This document shows positions 1 to 13,400 of a stretch of 64,000 bases of DNA, piece by piece. Location of the stretch: contig NC_092565.1 in assembly GCF_037975245.1 (NCBI RefSeq), positions 10,782,499-10,846,498 of the forward strand, given 5' to 3'. The notes beneath the pieces are model-generated. The model had not been told where the DNA came from and made no database searches. It saw only the letters and a program-made list of their open reading frames with translations. A program made the translations under genes and the position numbers. This DNA comes from Apostichopus japonicus. Lineage: Eukaryota; Echinodermata; Holothuroidea; Aspidochirotida; Stichopodidae. The first letter of the stretch is position 1; the number at the start of each line of letters is the position of its first letter.

Positions 1-1388
<1,388 letters not shown>

Positions 1389-1746
1389 GAAACTAAGAAC
1401 ATTTATCCTTAAAGTACGTTCACACTGTCATGGTCTCAAAAGGGATAAGGCTTTTCTTTCCGGGTTCATGTACTCTGAGCAGTATGGGGGCTTACGGTAC
1501 TTATGGGGCGAGACCACAATGCCTTCAATTGGCGTTGACTCTCTGATGAATGAAATATATACTCTGCGTAATATGGCACAAACTGAGGACGAAGGACATT
1601 TCGCAAACACAAAATCAGCTATTGCTGTATTCAAAAACTGATGCAGATTCATATGCAGATTCAAATATTAAATGATTAAAAGAAGTTATCAGCACAATAT
1701 TGTGTGTGTAGACCTAATAGTCATAGACCTAACGTATAGGCTTTCT

Positions 1747-2378
1747 GGTCACTTCGCCCACCAACCATTTCGCCCAACTGCCATTTCGCCAACCAGCATG
1801 GTCATTTCGCCCAACCAGCATGGTCATTTCGCCCAACCATATTTTTACTCATATTCAGTCAGAATAATATCACTTTTGATTGGAGGCCTATTGTTCGTGG
1901 GTCAATAATCCACAACTATTGTTCTGCTTGATGACTTCGGTCAAGCGTTTATCTAGTCCGCCTGGCTTTAATCAAGGGTATTGTCCACAACAGTTAGGTG
2001 TTAATCTAGTTCTACATAGTGTTAATCTAATGTTATAAAAAAAGGGAATCGGTCTCCATAGAAACCTATCAAACCTAACCCCTTAAACACTGATCCATCC
2101 TACCGACTGTAACCACGACTTCAAGTTTCCTTAATATTTGGTTCGTATCCCGTAACGTTAACAATTCCCGAACGTGTCCTTATTAAATTGACCAAACCCA
2201 TAGAAGTATCCCCGTCCGTTATATTGAAGTATAATATTTAATCAATGTTGGTCGAAATAACCAGCAAGGTTGGGCGAAATGACCATGCTGGTCGGGCGAA
2301 ATGACCAACAAGGTTGGGCGAAATGGTAAGGTTGGTCGAAATGGCAGTTGGGCGAAATGGTTGTTGGGCGAAGTGACC
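1747..2378. mobile_element. Foldback-type non-autonomous element with repetitive inverted ends
   Basis: The left arm (1747-1839) begins ggtcacttcgccc and iterates a motif of about 22 bp built on catttcgcccaaccagcatg. The right arm (about 2246-2378) is its inverted counterpart and ends gggcgaagtgacc. The arms share the same order of outer sub-motifs (acttcgccc, aaccatttcgccc, aactgccatttcg), so they form true terminal inverted repeats. The roughly 400-bp core between them has no coding capacity. Long inverted ends made of short tandem units are typical of foldback elements. I could not see a clear target-site duplication. The superfamily is unknown. Confidence 0.75.
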
Positions 2379-2439
2379 CGCCTCCATGTATAGCATATAC
2401 ATACAAATGTACCTCAGAATGCAATATTTTCACGTCTAC

Positions 2440-2570
2440 ACTTCAGACCCCCCCCCCCCCCCACCACCCATCGTGGGAGTCGTCTCCTACGATCCCAGAG
2501 CCACATCCGATCCTTTTAATAACCCTGATGGATCCGCCAACGATGCATTGGAGGCGATCCCAAAGATTTC
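2440..2570. repeat. Dispersed C-rich repeat, copy 1
   Basis: A C15-type tract is followed by sequence of the form cctacgatcccagagcca...ttttaataa..ctg..ggatc. A second diverged copy sits at about 5615-5705 and shares the polyC lead-in, the block acgaccccagagccaga and the tttattaat block. The nature of the family is unknown. Confidence 0.5.
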
Positions 2571-3349
2571 ATTGCTGGGTTACTTTCCATGCATACACAA
2601 GCATGCATGATACACACATTTAAATGCAATTATAGCATTCCGGAAAATGTCTAAACTTTCGACTTATATTCTTAATTATTTCAAATGGAACTTGACCTAA
2701 TCAAAATAATGACTTGTATATACATCGTTATGAGATTAGGCAATATCGATTCGAAAAACATTGAAACAAATTCATCAAAAATAACTTAAATTGCTAACTA
2801 GAATAAATAGGTTCACCTTCAGATATTCTTATAGAGGTAAATATCTTCATTGTTTCACTAATATAATCCTTGAAACGTGCGGATAAAAGCTGTCTAAAGC
2901 AATTAGTGCCTTCGTCGGCGCCGCGACAATATTAATGACGTAATTATCCCAACAGTCTGTCGTTATGTGTTGCTTAACAACTGCACTTATTCAGTAATAC
3001 TAACAATTTATTTATCCCTCTTAAAGATAATAATTGGTGGTAAACAACAACAGACTGCGGCTTTTTTTGTTATTAAATTCTTACAATTTATGTTTTATTT
3101 TTCTATGGACGTTGAGTATTAGGGCCTATAGCTAATGATAAACAGAAGCTTTGGAAAACCTTTCAACTCCTATTAAGATTGTCACGTAGGATTACTGTTA
3201 CCTTATATCATAGAGGTCTGTTTTTACCTCCATGCATATCCCTCTAATCAGGAGGACGTCCTTGATTCGTTAAGATTTGCTTCCGGTTAACAAAGGAATT
3301 TAACGGTATATAACGAATTGCACTCTATTACAGAATCGAGGGAATAACT

Positions 3350-3525
3350 ATATAAGCTCCGCCCAAAACCGATGTTTGGCATTTTCTACTCAGTCAGGTG
3401 CGCTTTTTCAATTGGTCGGCTAAAAAAAAAAGACTAATAATAGGCTCCGCCCTAAAATTGCTGTTTTCTGCTCAGTTATACTTAAAGTAGCTGCGCTTTT
3501 GAATGGTGCTCTATGGGTTTCATAG
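3350..3525. repeat. Two diverged tandem copies of a unit of about 90 bp
   Basis: Both copies contain ctccgccc, then a gttt..cattttctactcag-like block, then gctgcgcttt..aattgg. The first starts near 3355 and the second near 3442. No coding content was seen. Confidence 0.5.
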
Positions 3526-3714
3526 AACACTAATAAACGCAATTGTATATAACTCTATATAAGCCAAATGTGCGGTTAAAAAAGCGTAACCATGTTTTCG
3601 AAAGAATTTACAATTTGCAAACCTTTAATAAATTATGCAGAAGACCCTATATATAACACTAAGCCATATATAACAAATAATATTCTACTGTACCGAGTTT
3701 CAAGCCAATTGGAA

Positions 3715-3880
3715 CGACTTCCTAATGCTAATACCACTCTATACTGTCTTCCATATCATGCTTTAAAGCACTCGTACTAGCAGTATGAACAGTTCCAAAA
3801 TCTTCATCTACTCATATACTGCTCGTACTGTCAGTACGAGTGCTTTGAAGCGGGACGGGAAAGTGCAGTACGGTAAAACC
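3715..3880. repeat. Hairpin-forming repeat, copy 1 of a local family
   Basis: The sequence begins aatgctaataccactctata. It then carries an imperfect inverted repeat with arms of about 33 bp: gctttaaagcactcgtacta near 3759, and its partner ending gtacgagtgctttgaagc near 3857. Related sequence recurs as a short tandem array at 27160-27510 and in inverse orientation near 28985-29145. Confidence 0.65.
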
Positions 3881-4009
3881 TGTTTCAACGGGGTGGACTT
3901 TTATAACACTCAAAGCATGACCTGTTTATCGCACTGCTTTTTGTACTAACTTTTAGTATTATTTTCAGTATATTGTTCTCAGTTTATAATACATAAGCCG
4001 TTTAGATAT

Positions 4010-5015
4010 ATAGGCGCTATGCATGAATATTAATGAGGTCAAAGTTTATTATCTGATAAGCACTTACTGTATCTATGCTGTACTTTAATTGTTTTATCCA
4101 AGTACATATGTATAACGCTACCCAGACATACACTTTTAGAGATATCTGGTTAAGAAGTTTATGTTCACTGTTTAATATTCATGATATGCACATTTAAAAC
4201 AACACGGTTGATTGTAGGATTTGCTGTGTGACAAACCTACATATGTCGAGGATGAAAATCATGGAACATTTGGTTCTTGTTTGTTTAAAACCCATTTCTT
4301 GCAATTTGATGAATATTAATGACATTAAGATGGAAATGTCATGATTATGTGCTAATTTTGTACCAATATCACCATACCAGTATGAACCAACTTTTATGTA
4401 AAACCATGCACATTCATTAATATTTATGGATGGGAACAAAAAACAATTATCTACTCATCTACCTACTAAGTATTAATTTATTCAACTTTTGGTTGATGAG
4501 ATATCATGTTTACAAACTGTTTTTGACAATTTCCCACAAGCCCCACCCATCTTGAATATTAATGAGGGAAAAATTGTTATTGCAAAAAAACTTGTATATG
4601 TAGTTACATCACTATACCAAGTATAAACTAAAATCAGACACACAGTTGCAAACATAGTGACATTTTAAAAATTTTATGGTAAGCCCTTGACCACACATTG
4701 ATATTCATGAAATGGGAACCAAAAACGGCACATTGACTCATCATCAGTCATCTACCTACCAAGTATGAAATTGATTCAACTTGTGTTTCTTTGTTGAGAT
4801 ATAGTGTTTACAAGCTGCTTTCGACAACTTCCCATTAGGCCCCATCCACTCATGATTATTAATGAAGTCAACTTTTTGTTGCAAAGAACATGTACTTACT
4901 ATGTAGTTACATCACCAAACCCAATATGAACTAAATCGGCCATACGGTTGAAAAGATATTAACATTTTCAGAATTCTACGTTAAGCCCCGCCCACTCTTT
5001 AATATGCAAGATTTC
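4010..5015. repeat. Diverged tandem array, period about 300 bp
   Basis: Successive blocks repeat a motif like ttgaatattaatgagg. Each is followed by a gtagttacatcac..(c)caagtatgaac block, a gttgcaaa..acatttt block, and then ggaacaaaaaac..ctcatctacctac..gtat and gagatat.gtgtttacaagctg. The clearest pair is about 4405-4695 against 4700-5005, and a more decayed unit lies at 4010-4400. This looks like an old satellite-like array rather than a gene. Confidence 0.6.
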
Positions 5016-7490
5016 CTTCTAGAGATACTGTGCTTACAAGCTAGGGCGTCTCATACACACCCACACACGCACCCATACGCCAAATTGACTGCATAGGTTC
5101 TGATGGATGCCAAAGCATCGGAACCCCCCCCCAAAAAAAAATTGCAAGTTTTTTTGAAGTCTCGATCAGATGAGTAATCAGCCTTCGTTGTGGGAGGGGT
5201 AAAGCTAACTTTTTGTCCCCATTTTAAGAGTCAGAGAATTTTAAGCAGGGTGGGGGGGGGGGCAAAATTATTTGTCTGACGTCCGTTCTGGAGAGGTCTA
5301 AGGGAGGGGTATTCTCTCGACATAGGTTCCTTTTGCCTTCAGCGAGGAATCAAAAAGTAAAAACATCGAACTAAAAGTTGACAAACTTTATTTGACTTCC
5401 TTGATACTTGATATTACATTGCAAACTGGACCAAATCTCCAGCCCCCAGATACCCTCAGTTGCAGATCAGGGGAATGTTGATATGCAACCTCACTTCAAC
5501 AACCTTGTGTTAAGACCTAATCATGGACCTAATTAATTGTTTAAATTAAGCCTCTTAAATCCAGCTTCATTAAAGCACCATATGATATCACACCTTTTCA
5601 TTTTTTTTCTAGGGGTAGGCGCCCACCCCCCTTACGACAGTCGACTTCAACGACCCCAGAGCCAGATTCCCTGTTTTATTAATCATGGGTCTGCCTTTAC
5701 CCCTTCCATAGTGGTCCATTCCTCTTCCTACTTCAGTGAGGGAAATAAATTCCCACAAACCTTTGAAATCCTGTGAACATCACTGTAAGATCAACTTCAG
5801 GTCAACTACAGGTTATCAAACCCTTGATTAAAAGGAACATGCAATTGTAACTTGAATGATCCTTCTCATAACTCCTACTACAATATAGTACGTCATAAAA
5901 TTGTGACTGAACCCCACCTCTTGGACTCTTTTGCAATTATATTCAACTGGTTTCACTTGTTAAATTCACCTTTTTCATAAAGTTTATATAATTAGTAAAC
6001 CAACAGATGCTTAAACCTTGACAAGAGTCTGTTCATTGGCTAACTGTATGCATGTCAGACATTTACAATTTAGTATCCAAGCCAGGCCTAGCCAAATTTG
6101 CATATTAGATTCAAGTTTATTGAACTATTAACCCAACATACAGGTATGCAGAACATGGAGAGAGTCAGTTATAGCCTATTAAACATGACGCTTGACCATA
6201 ACGTATCCAGGCCTAGACTAATTAGCATATCAGACTATGGAAAAACATCGCTACAATCTTGCAGTGGTTACACTGGTCACCTGAGAGTCTGCAAGTCTTG
6301 AGAAGAAACAGAAATTTGTCAAATGGTTGGTATAGGAACATTGCAAAAGTAAAGAAAATTAACAAAAAATGTGTGGACTGACTGACCAAATATCCAGGAC
6401 TAAAAAATCTGCTTGGATGTTTGACCCCATTTGTAGAGGCTTTATAGGTGCTACTCTTTCTCCTCAAATTACAGTGGTTTTACACATTTGATTTCATTCA
6501 ACATTTCAACAACTTGACATTTCCAAGGAACGCCAACTTATCTATATGGTTAGTTCAGTATAAACTAAGTGCTAAAACTCAACGCTGATTCAACAAAGAA
6601 CTGTTTTCTTTGACTGATCAGTCATTTCTCTAGTACTTTGTACACAAAATTTGATCTGCAAGCAATAAACAAAATCTCAGTCATTACCATACAAGGCATC
6701 CCAAAATGATCCATAATAGATACAGTATTTACTTTCCTCAATTTACATTTTGTCACTGTGTTTTATCTCCATTTCCCCCACCCCCCCCCCCCCAGTTTGG
6801 CATCTGGCCAGTGTCTCTACTCAGATGATTACTAAAATGTCACCATTTATAAGATTCCCTATTTGCCACCAGACAGGCCATGACTTCCTTCCATACTCTC
6901 CACGATTTTCCTAATTTTGCTCTCAAAATATCCAAGAAGAGCCTATATATATTATTTACATATTATCATAATGATGATAATGATACACGTTTTGGTTATT
7001 TCTAGTTGCACTCAGTTTTAACTTCGTCATACACAGCTTCTCCAAGGCAGCAATATTTTTAGCTGTTCCATCATCAACAGTGCCACTGAACTGCTCCACC
7101 CGACCTTTCCTAATTTTTCTTTGGCTTACATAGGACATCTTCCGCTTGTTAACTCACCAGAGGCGGTCACAAACTTCTGTTCAACTCCAGAACCTCAACA
7201 GATCTTTCTCTTTTGATCCATGATCTTCCTATGAGCCAGTTTTGTTTCCCCGCTGGTGGAGGAGGAGACCACCACTTTGGGAACCCGATGAACTTTACCG
7301 AGGACGGATAAACCAGCCCGACTTGGGCCAGAGGAAATACTTCGCAGGCCTTTTTAAGGTATAGAACATTGCCATAGTAACATCTTCATCCAGATTGGAT
7401 GAACACGTCCATCTTGTTTTTATCAAGGTTGCCCACCATCTTCATCTAGAGAAGAAACAGATTTCCATCTCCTTTCTGAAAGCTGCCTTC
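5016..7490. other. Downstream flank and possible 3' UTR of RMND5
   Basis: Contains G/C homopolymer tracts (5251-5262, 6779-6793) and the second copy of the C-rich repeat (about 5615-5705). On the minus strand, 7138-6960 reads as a coding-looking 60-codon frame (VEQFSGTVDDGTAKNIAALE is part of it). It lies immediately downstream of the RMND5 stop and the surrounding frames are broken. It may be a decayed processed gene copy in the 3' flank; I do not recognise the family. Confidence 0.35.
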
Positions 7491-10400
7491 TTACATGTAG
7501 AGTTGCTTGGCTTCATCTGGTGAGGATTCCACAGGGCACAGAGGACATTTGATCCTAAAAAATTAAAAATTTCGCAAAGTCAATTTAAATGTTAGACTGC
7601 CAGGGGATTTAACATTTATGATGGAAGAGACATAATTTCCCTGCCACTTTACAACAACCCATCACAGACTTGTCAATTTGTGTTTTTATTGTAACCAAAA
7701 GAACCAAGGCATAAGTATAGGAAATAACTGTCTTCAAAGCCAACAACTTTTCAGACCAAACGATTCCAGGCAGTTGAAAAAATGGGGAATGCTTCCAATT
7801 AAACATTTTAAATTTATTTCAGCTGAAAAACATACAAAACATTTGAGATTGTAGAGTTTATACATTGTCAGCCAATAACAGTCCCAAATGTCAATATAAA
7901 ATTGGAGCTAGCAGCAACATCATGATATCATGGCTCAAAGTCTCAAAGTGTCTTTGTAGTAAAGTGACTTTGCCCAGAAGCAGAGTTTGCAATCTGTTGA
8001 TGTTATGCAACCCTACTCATGATGTCGAAACAAAATAAGAACTCTGCAGAAAAGAAAGTTATTTCTTTCTTAACCATATTTGATAAGGAGAGCTAATTTT
8101 GGAATCCAATCCAGTTAATTAATTTCTATTTCATAAGGACAGCTAATTTTGGAATCCAATCCAGTTAATTAAATGTAATTCTATTGTGCACTATACCAGT
8201 TTGCCCTTGGAGATATCCTTAAATTTTTAGCTAGGACTACTTTTTTGCGTTTTAATATCATCGAGGGAAAGTAATGTAGAAGCTAACCTGGGATTCAAAG
8301 GTTGAATGCATGTTAGTGAAGAGTGCTTTAGTGCACATATTAAAAATGCCATCTCAAGGAACAACTGCATGTGTTGTACTTCCTCCATTAATTTAAAAAC
8401 GAACCACTTTATCTTCTTTGCAATGCACCTTTTTACATTATATCTTTATGCAATCATCCGTTCAAAGGGAAATTGAGCTGTTGTTATATGCATGAGCACT
8501 AAACACAACTCAATTTGGCATTATGTACTTTTACCTTTTTTTACACTCTAAATTTGACTGCTGGACAGCCACACCTACAATGACTTTGAATTTAGGAGAG
8601 TTTGTCTATACTTACTTGTTTCCATTCACCAACTTATTAAGGGATTCCCTTGAAATTGCATGACCACAAGAGAGTCTCATGGGTGGATTTCCCTGTGTTG
8701 TCTGCTGCCTCAGTATAGGACAAGCAAATATAGAATGGTACAGAGAGCTAGCACCAATATCAATTTCAATCTGGAGAGTGAAAAAAAAAAGTGAAAAAAT
8801 ATACAAAAATGAGACCAGAATTTGACATCACATATATGTAAGTGAAATTTCGGAGTGATTTTTGGTTCTCTTAGTACTAGCAATGGCAAAACAAACACTT
8901 ACAGGGAAAAGGAACCCATTTCTTGCCTCCAACTTGGCTAAAGCAGACCGACATTATAGATGAGACAACCACGAAAGTAAACGACACATTCATATCAGAT
9001 TTAATCTCTCCTAAGTTACATTGTGGATTTGCAATCTAAGTATTGCTGGTACAAGTCATGGGCAAGTCACGTAGTCTAATTTGCCTCTCGTCATGCAGAA
9101 TCGTAAATGGGGACCTGTGCGGTGACTTGTCAGTTTGCTTGAGGCTGTACCCTATTGTAAGTGCCCCAGGGGACATACAGATGTGGTGTACAGTAGTGCC
9201 TCGGCAGCAATTGTTTGAACTGTGCACACCAGGGTATGTGGGTGTGACAAGTTACCAATGACCAGGGGTTAAATGTTGTAAAGTGATGCGACAAGGCTTT
9301 ACCTTGAGACAAGACTGTAAACCTTTGACTTTTAACTATATTTTAAATCTCAGGCAATGTTAACAGTGTGTGAGTCTGAATGATGGACCTCATTTGCATA
9401 TAAGGTCTGGGACACATTTCTCTTGTTTACTTTCTAAATGTGGGGATGATACAACCTAGAGTGTGGTGTTTGCACCATCTCCAACAGTATTCATTTTTGA
9501 TGAAAAAGAGCAAAGAAAATTGATGGCTAGAATGGAATTCTAACCAGTGACCTCTGGGGTCAGTTTTTGATTACACAAGATTTCATTTTAAATAAAATGG
9601 ATATGGTAAGATTACCAGTAATGACATCAAACCAAATAAGTATTTGTCAACAAAATGAAAAATATTTCTCACTGGCAATTCCTCTTTTGCACTCCACATC
9701 ACAGAGCTGGACTGCATAACCTGCATAATATTCAGGAGGGACGGCAAGGACTTGCAACCAGCGGTGAGACTGTTCCCAAGTTAAAAGAGGAAGGAAACAC
9801 AACCGAGGATGAATGATAAAAAGGGTCTGCATCATTTACATTGAAAAAAAGAGACACAACCAACAGCAGCTGATTGTGTTAGAAACATGATGTCTGTCCC
9901 CACCCTACCCCCCACCCCCACCCTCAAAAGAACTTTTGAATAGCAAGCAATAGTCTAAATTTGTTGCAATAATGTTAAAACATGTGTTTAATATCCTTGT
10001 GATGTTAGTGCTCTCAGAGTGCAATTTATAATTTTGCCAAACAGACTCAAAATCTGCATTGACAAAACAACTCTCATTTCCCATGTTATTTAAGAGATTA
10101 TATTTAAATATATTTACATATTTCGCACACACAGCTTCATTACCACAGCATACCACACAGTGGCAGATACAGCATTTCTCAGAAGAGGAGACACTGGGTG
10201 ACGAGTATTGGGGTACTGAAATTAATACCTAACACAATGGTGCATAAGAAAAACACCATAAGATGTATTCATACTCTTGCATGAAGCATGCTAAAATTTT
10301 CCACTGTAGGGCTTAGCTTGGGCAAAATTACCTTAGCACCGAATTTACAGTGCCAACAAATGTTCAAAAAAGTGGGGTCCAATTACCCATTCCTGGAGCT

Positions 10401-13400
10401 ACTCTTCCATCTACTTTCTTGTCATATTGTTAATACACAATTGATGACAGGGTTAGTTATTATTCTTTCTTTCCTTTCTTCTGTTCTTAAAGTTTGAGAA
10501 AGATATTTTACCTTACAGCAAGAGGGCTCTCTACTGAAAGACCTAACAGGGTACAGGCATCTTGAACGAAGACGTCACAGATCTCGATGAGATTGATCGG
10601 CTCTAGTAGATGTTCGTAGGGCGATCCCTTTAAGCCTTGGTTCAGGAATAGTAAACTGCCCATCAGGATCTGAAACTCTATACACAGAACATATACCTCT
10701 TAGTCTCACGGTATGTCAACAATTGATGGGTAAGCAAATATCATTCCATCTAATTTTATTCCTTACTTTCCTCTTGTAACAATGGGGGGGAGGAATTCTG
10801 TACCCATTTTACCCCTGCTCGTAATATATGCTGTTCCTGTATGGTATCATTTGTTTTAACATGTTAAGGATAAAAATAAAGTACAAAGTTTTCTCAAATA
10901 CTGTGCCAAATTTACTGCCATGACAACCATAAGACTTTTAAATAAAGTAAATGAAGCTGCATGAAATGATAACATCAGCATTGCAAAGAATATTTATAAT
11001 TGTAGGAGCTATCTTTATTCTAAGCTATCAGCTTTTTGCAATAACACATGTACAAGTACCATGTAAGACATCTTGTAATATCACCTAGTATAAGAACACT
11101 TCTTATAAAAAAAAATGTAGAGCCTTTGTAATAATATTTCGGCTCTTTCGACCCTTGCTTATTGTTTTCTTTAGTTTCTGTTTATCACCTTTTTTTTCTG
11201 ACTATCACATCACTTTCTTAAATTTTTATTTTAATTCTAAATTTTTGGTAAATTGTTTGAAATTGATACTGGCATAAATTGAAAAATATTTCATGATAAT
11301 TGAAGCTTGATAACTTTTGCCATCTAAATCTTGAATAAATCAAGTGAGAAAAATCTAAGCAGCATTCTGTAAAGTCATGAACGGCAAATATCCTCCTATA
11401 TATCTATTTTCCCACAACATCTGTTAAGTTTCACTCCTCCTTGAAAAGGTGTTACTCTTTTTCGATGTTACAATAGCATGATGACGGTCAATCTAATATA
11501 AACTCAGGTCAAGTTCTGTGAATGACAGTTCCTTCTGAGGATTACATCTTCAACTAACTATTATATTTAAGAAGACAAAGGCACTTTCAGCTGTTTTGTC
11601 CTCTGATAATGTCTCTCACTCTACCCTCCTCCTCCCGCTACTGCTTACCTTTGGGATGTTGGTTTGCAAATGGAGCCAGGCGTCTTGCATAGAGAAGAAT
11701 TTCTTGCTGTTGTCTAGAGCCTTGCTGAATTAACTCTATAAACTGTAACCTATGTAATTTGAACTCCAAAGAGCTGTTCTGCTGTCTGAGCATGTCACGT
11801 CGAGCCTCTGCCCATCTTGAGTTGGAACAAAAAATAAAGCAAAATATAGAAATGAAAATGAAAATCAGTTTATAGAATATTTAAAAAAAACAACTCATAA
11901 ATGACTTTAGATCAGTTTGAAAAAAAAAACCACTGATAAGTATTAATATTGTTTATTCAAACTACTTTTTCGAGAAATTGTGAATCAAGCTGTTAAATGA
12001 AGTCAAAATGACGTACTAGAAAAATCGATGCAGAGGACGGTTCTTTCTAGTTCTATGAAAGTGTCTTTCTTTAGAATGGAAGAGTTGAAGGATTAAAGAC
12101 CCAGTGAAACCACAAAAGTGATGCAATTTATGATTAGTTGTTACGTCTTCCAAGCCAGTTGCATCTTTTAAAGTGAATGTCTTTTACAAACTAGACTGGA
12201 GTAGGATTACAAACTGAGACTTTTTTTTCTTCTTACTTTTAAAATTCCCACTGCTGATTTTCAACCATTATCTTATAATCTTTTATAACCACAAATGTTC
12301 ATGCTGGAAAAGACAAAGCAACAGCCACATACTTTAACGCAGGCCGAAGGTTTTGTTCCTTCAGGGCAGCTAGTATCCTGTGTATTTCAATGAATGGCTC
12401 TTGGACAGACTCTGGTATATCTAGATCAGCCTCCTGTGAGCGAAGGAAACAAATTTGTAAACTGTTTGTCATAAGTTGTGCTTCATCCTCCACAAAATCA
12501 TTGGTCAACATATATTCTTTAGTCTTTCTCCTTTATTAAAGTTAAACCATTGAGGAGGGGGGGGGGGGAGAGGCTCTGAATCCAAACAACGTATCTCTGA
12601 ATCAAGGTAACATGATCAGATGGAAACGCTCACAACCGTGCAAACATGACAGATGAACTTGCAAGAAGAAGTGCTGGGGGTGTAAAGTTTGATTAAACAT
12701 GGAAAGTTTCAAAAGATCTCTTCTTAAACAGCTGGGAACAAAATTCCATACCATACCAGTGATTAACTCACTGCACTGTTATCGTCAAGTTTTGCGTTAA
12801 CTAGATAGGACCGATATGACAGAGGGCCTTGATTTTGGGCGTGGCTGAAAAGCACCACTGAGACAGATATGTTTAATTCAAAGCTCTGACCTGTTGGCTT
12901 CCTATGTCGGCTTCTAGTCTGATATGATGCGATAGACGTGGGTATTAACAACCAGTAACAGATATTTTATATCTTAATCCTCCTATTATAATAGGATCAT
13001 AATTTGTTAACATACTTTCATTAGTCCCTGCCTGCTATAAGGATTTGCCTTCTTGTTTTTTGTTCACATATTTCAAACATTGGAAGAGGTCAAAGAACAT
13101 GACTTTTTGTGTCAATGAAGATTTATGCTCCACATGTGTACATGTACCTGAATTCAGAATCAGCTTGCAGGTTTAAATTTGAAATAAAACTCTTTATTGG
13201 CAAAGAAAAAATTGAAATTCCTCTTTGGCTTACCCTAGCAATGCTGTCTGCAATGTCCAGCATTCCTTGCCGTAAAAAGTGCTCATTGATAACCTTATTC
13301 AGAAGAGCCATACGTTTTGTGTTCTCAAAAGTTGGCTCTTTACTCAAGTTGAGGAGTTTATCTGAAAAGTTCTGGAATGAAATTCAGATGGAAAGACATG

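Noticed and set aside
6956-7440. Possible processed pseudogene below RMND5 (segment with DDGTAKNIAALEKLC).
   Set aside because: I could not assign a family, and the frames are broken; kept only as a note in the flank entry.
9043-9261. Overlapping open frames on both strands inside RMND5 intron 7.
   Set aside because: Both strands are open by composition, and neither frame has convincing splice sites or homology I recognise.
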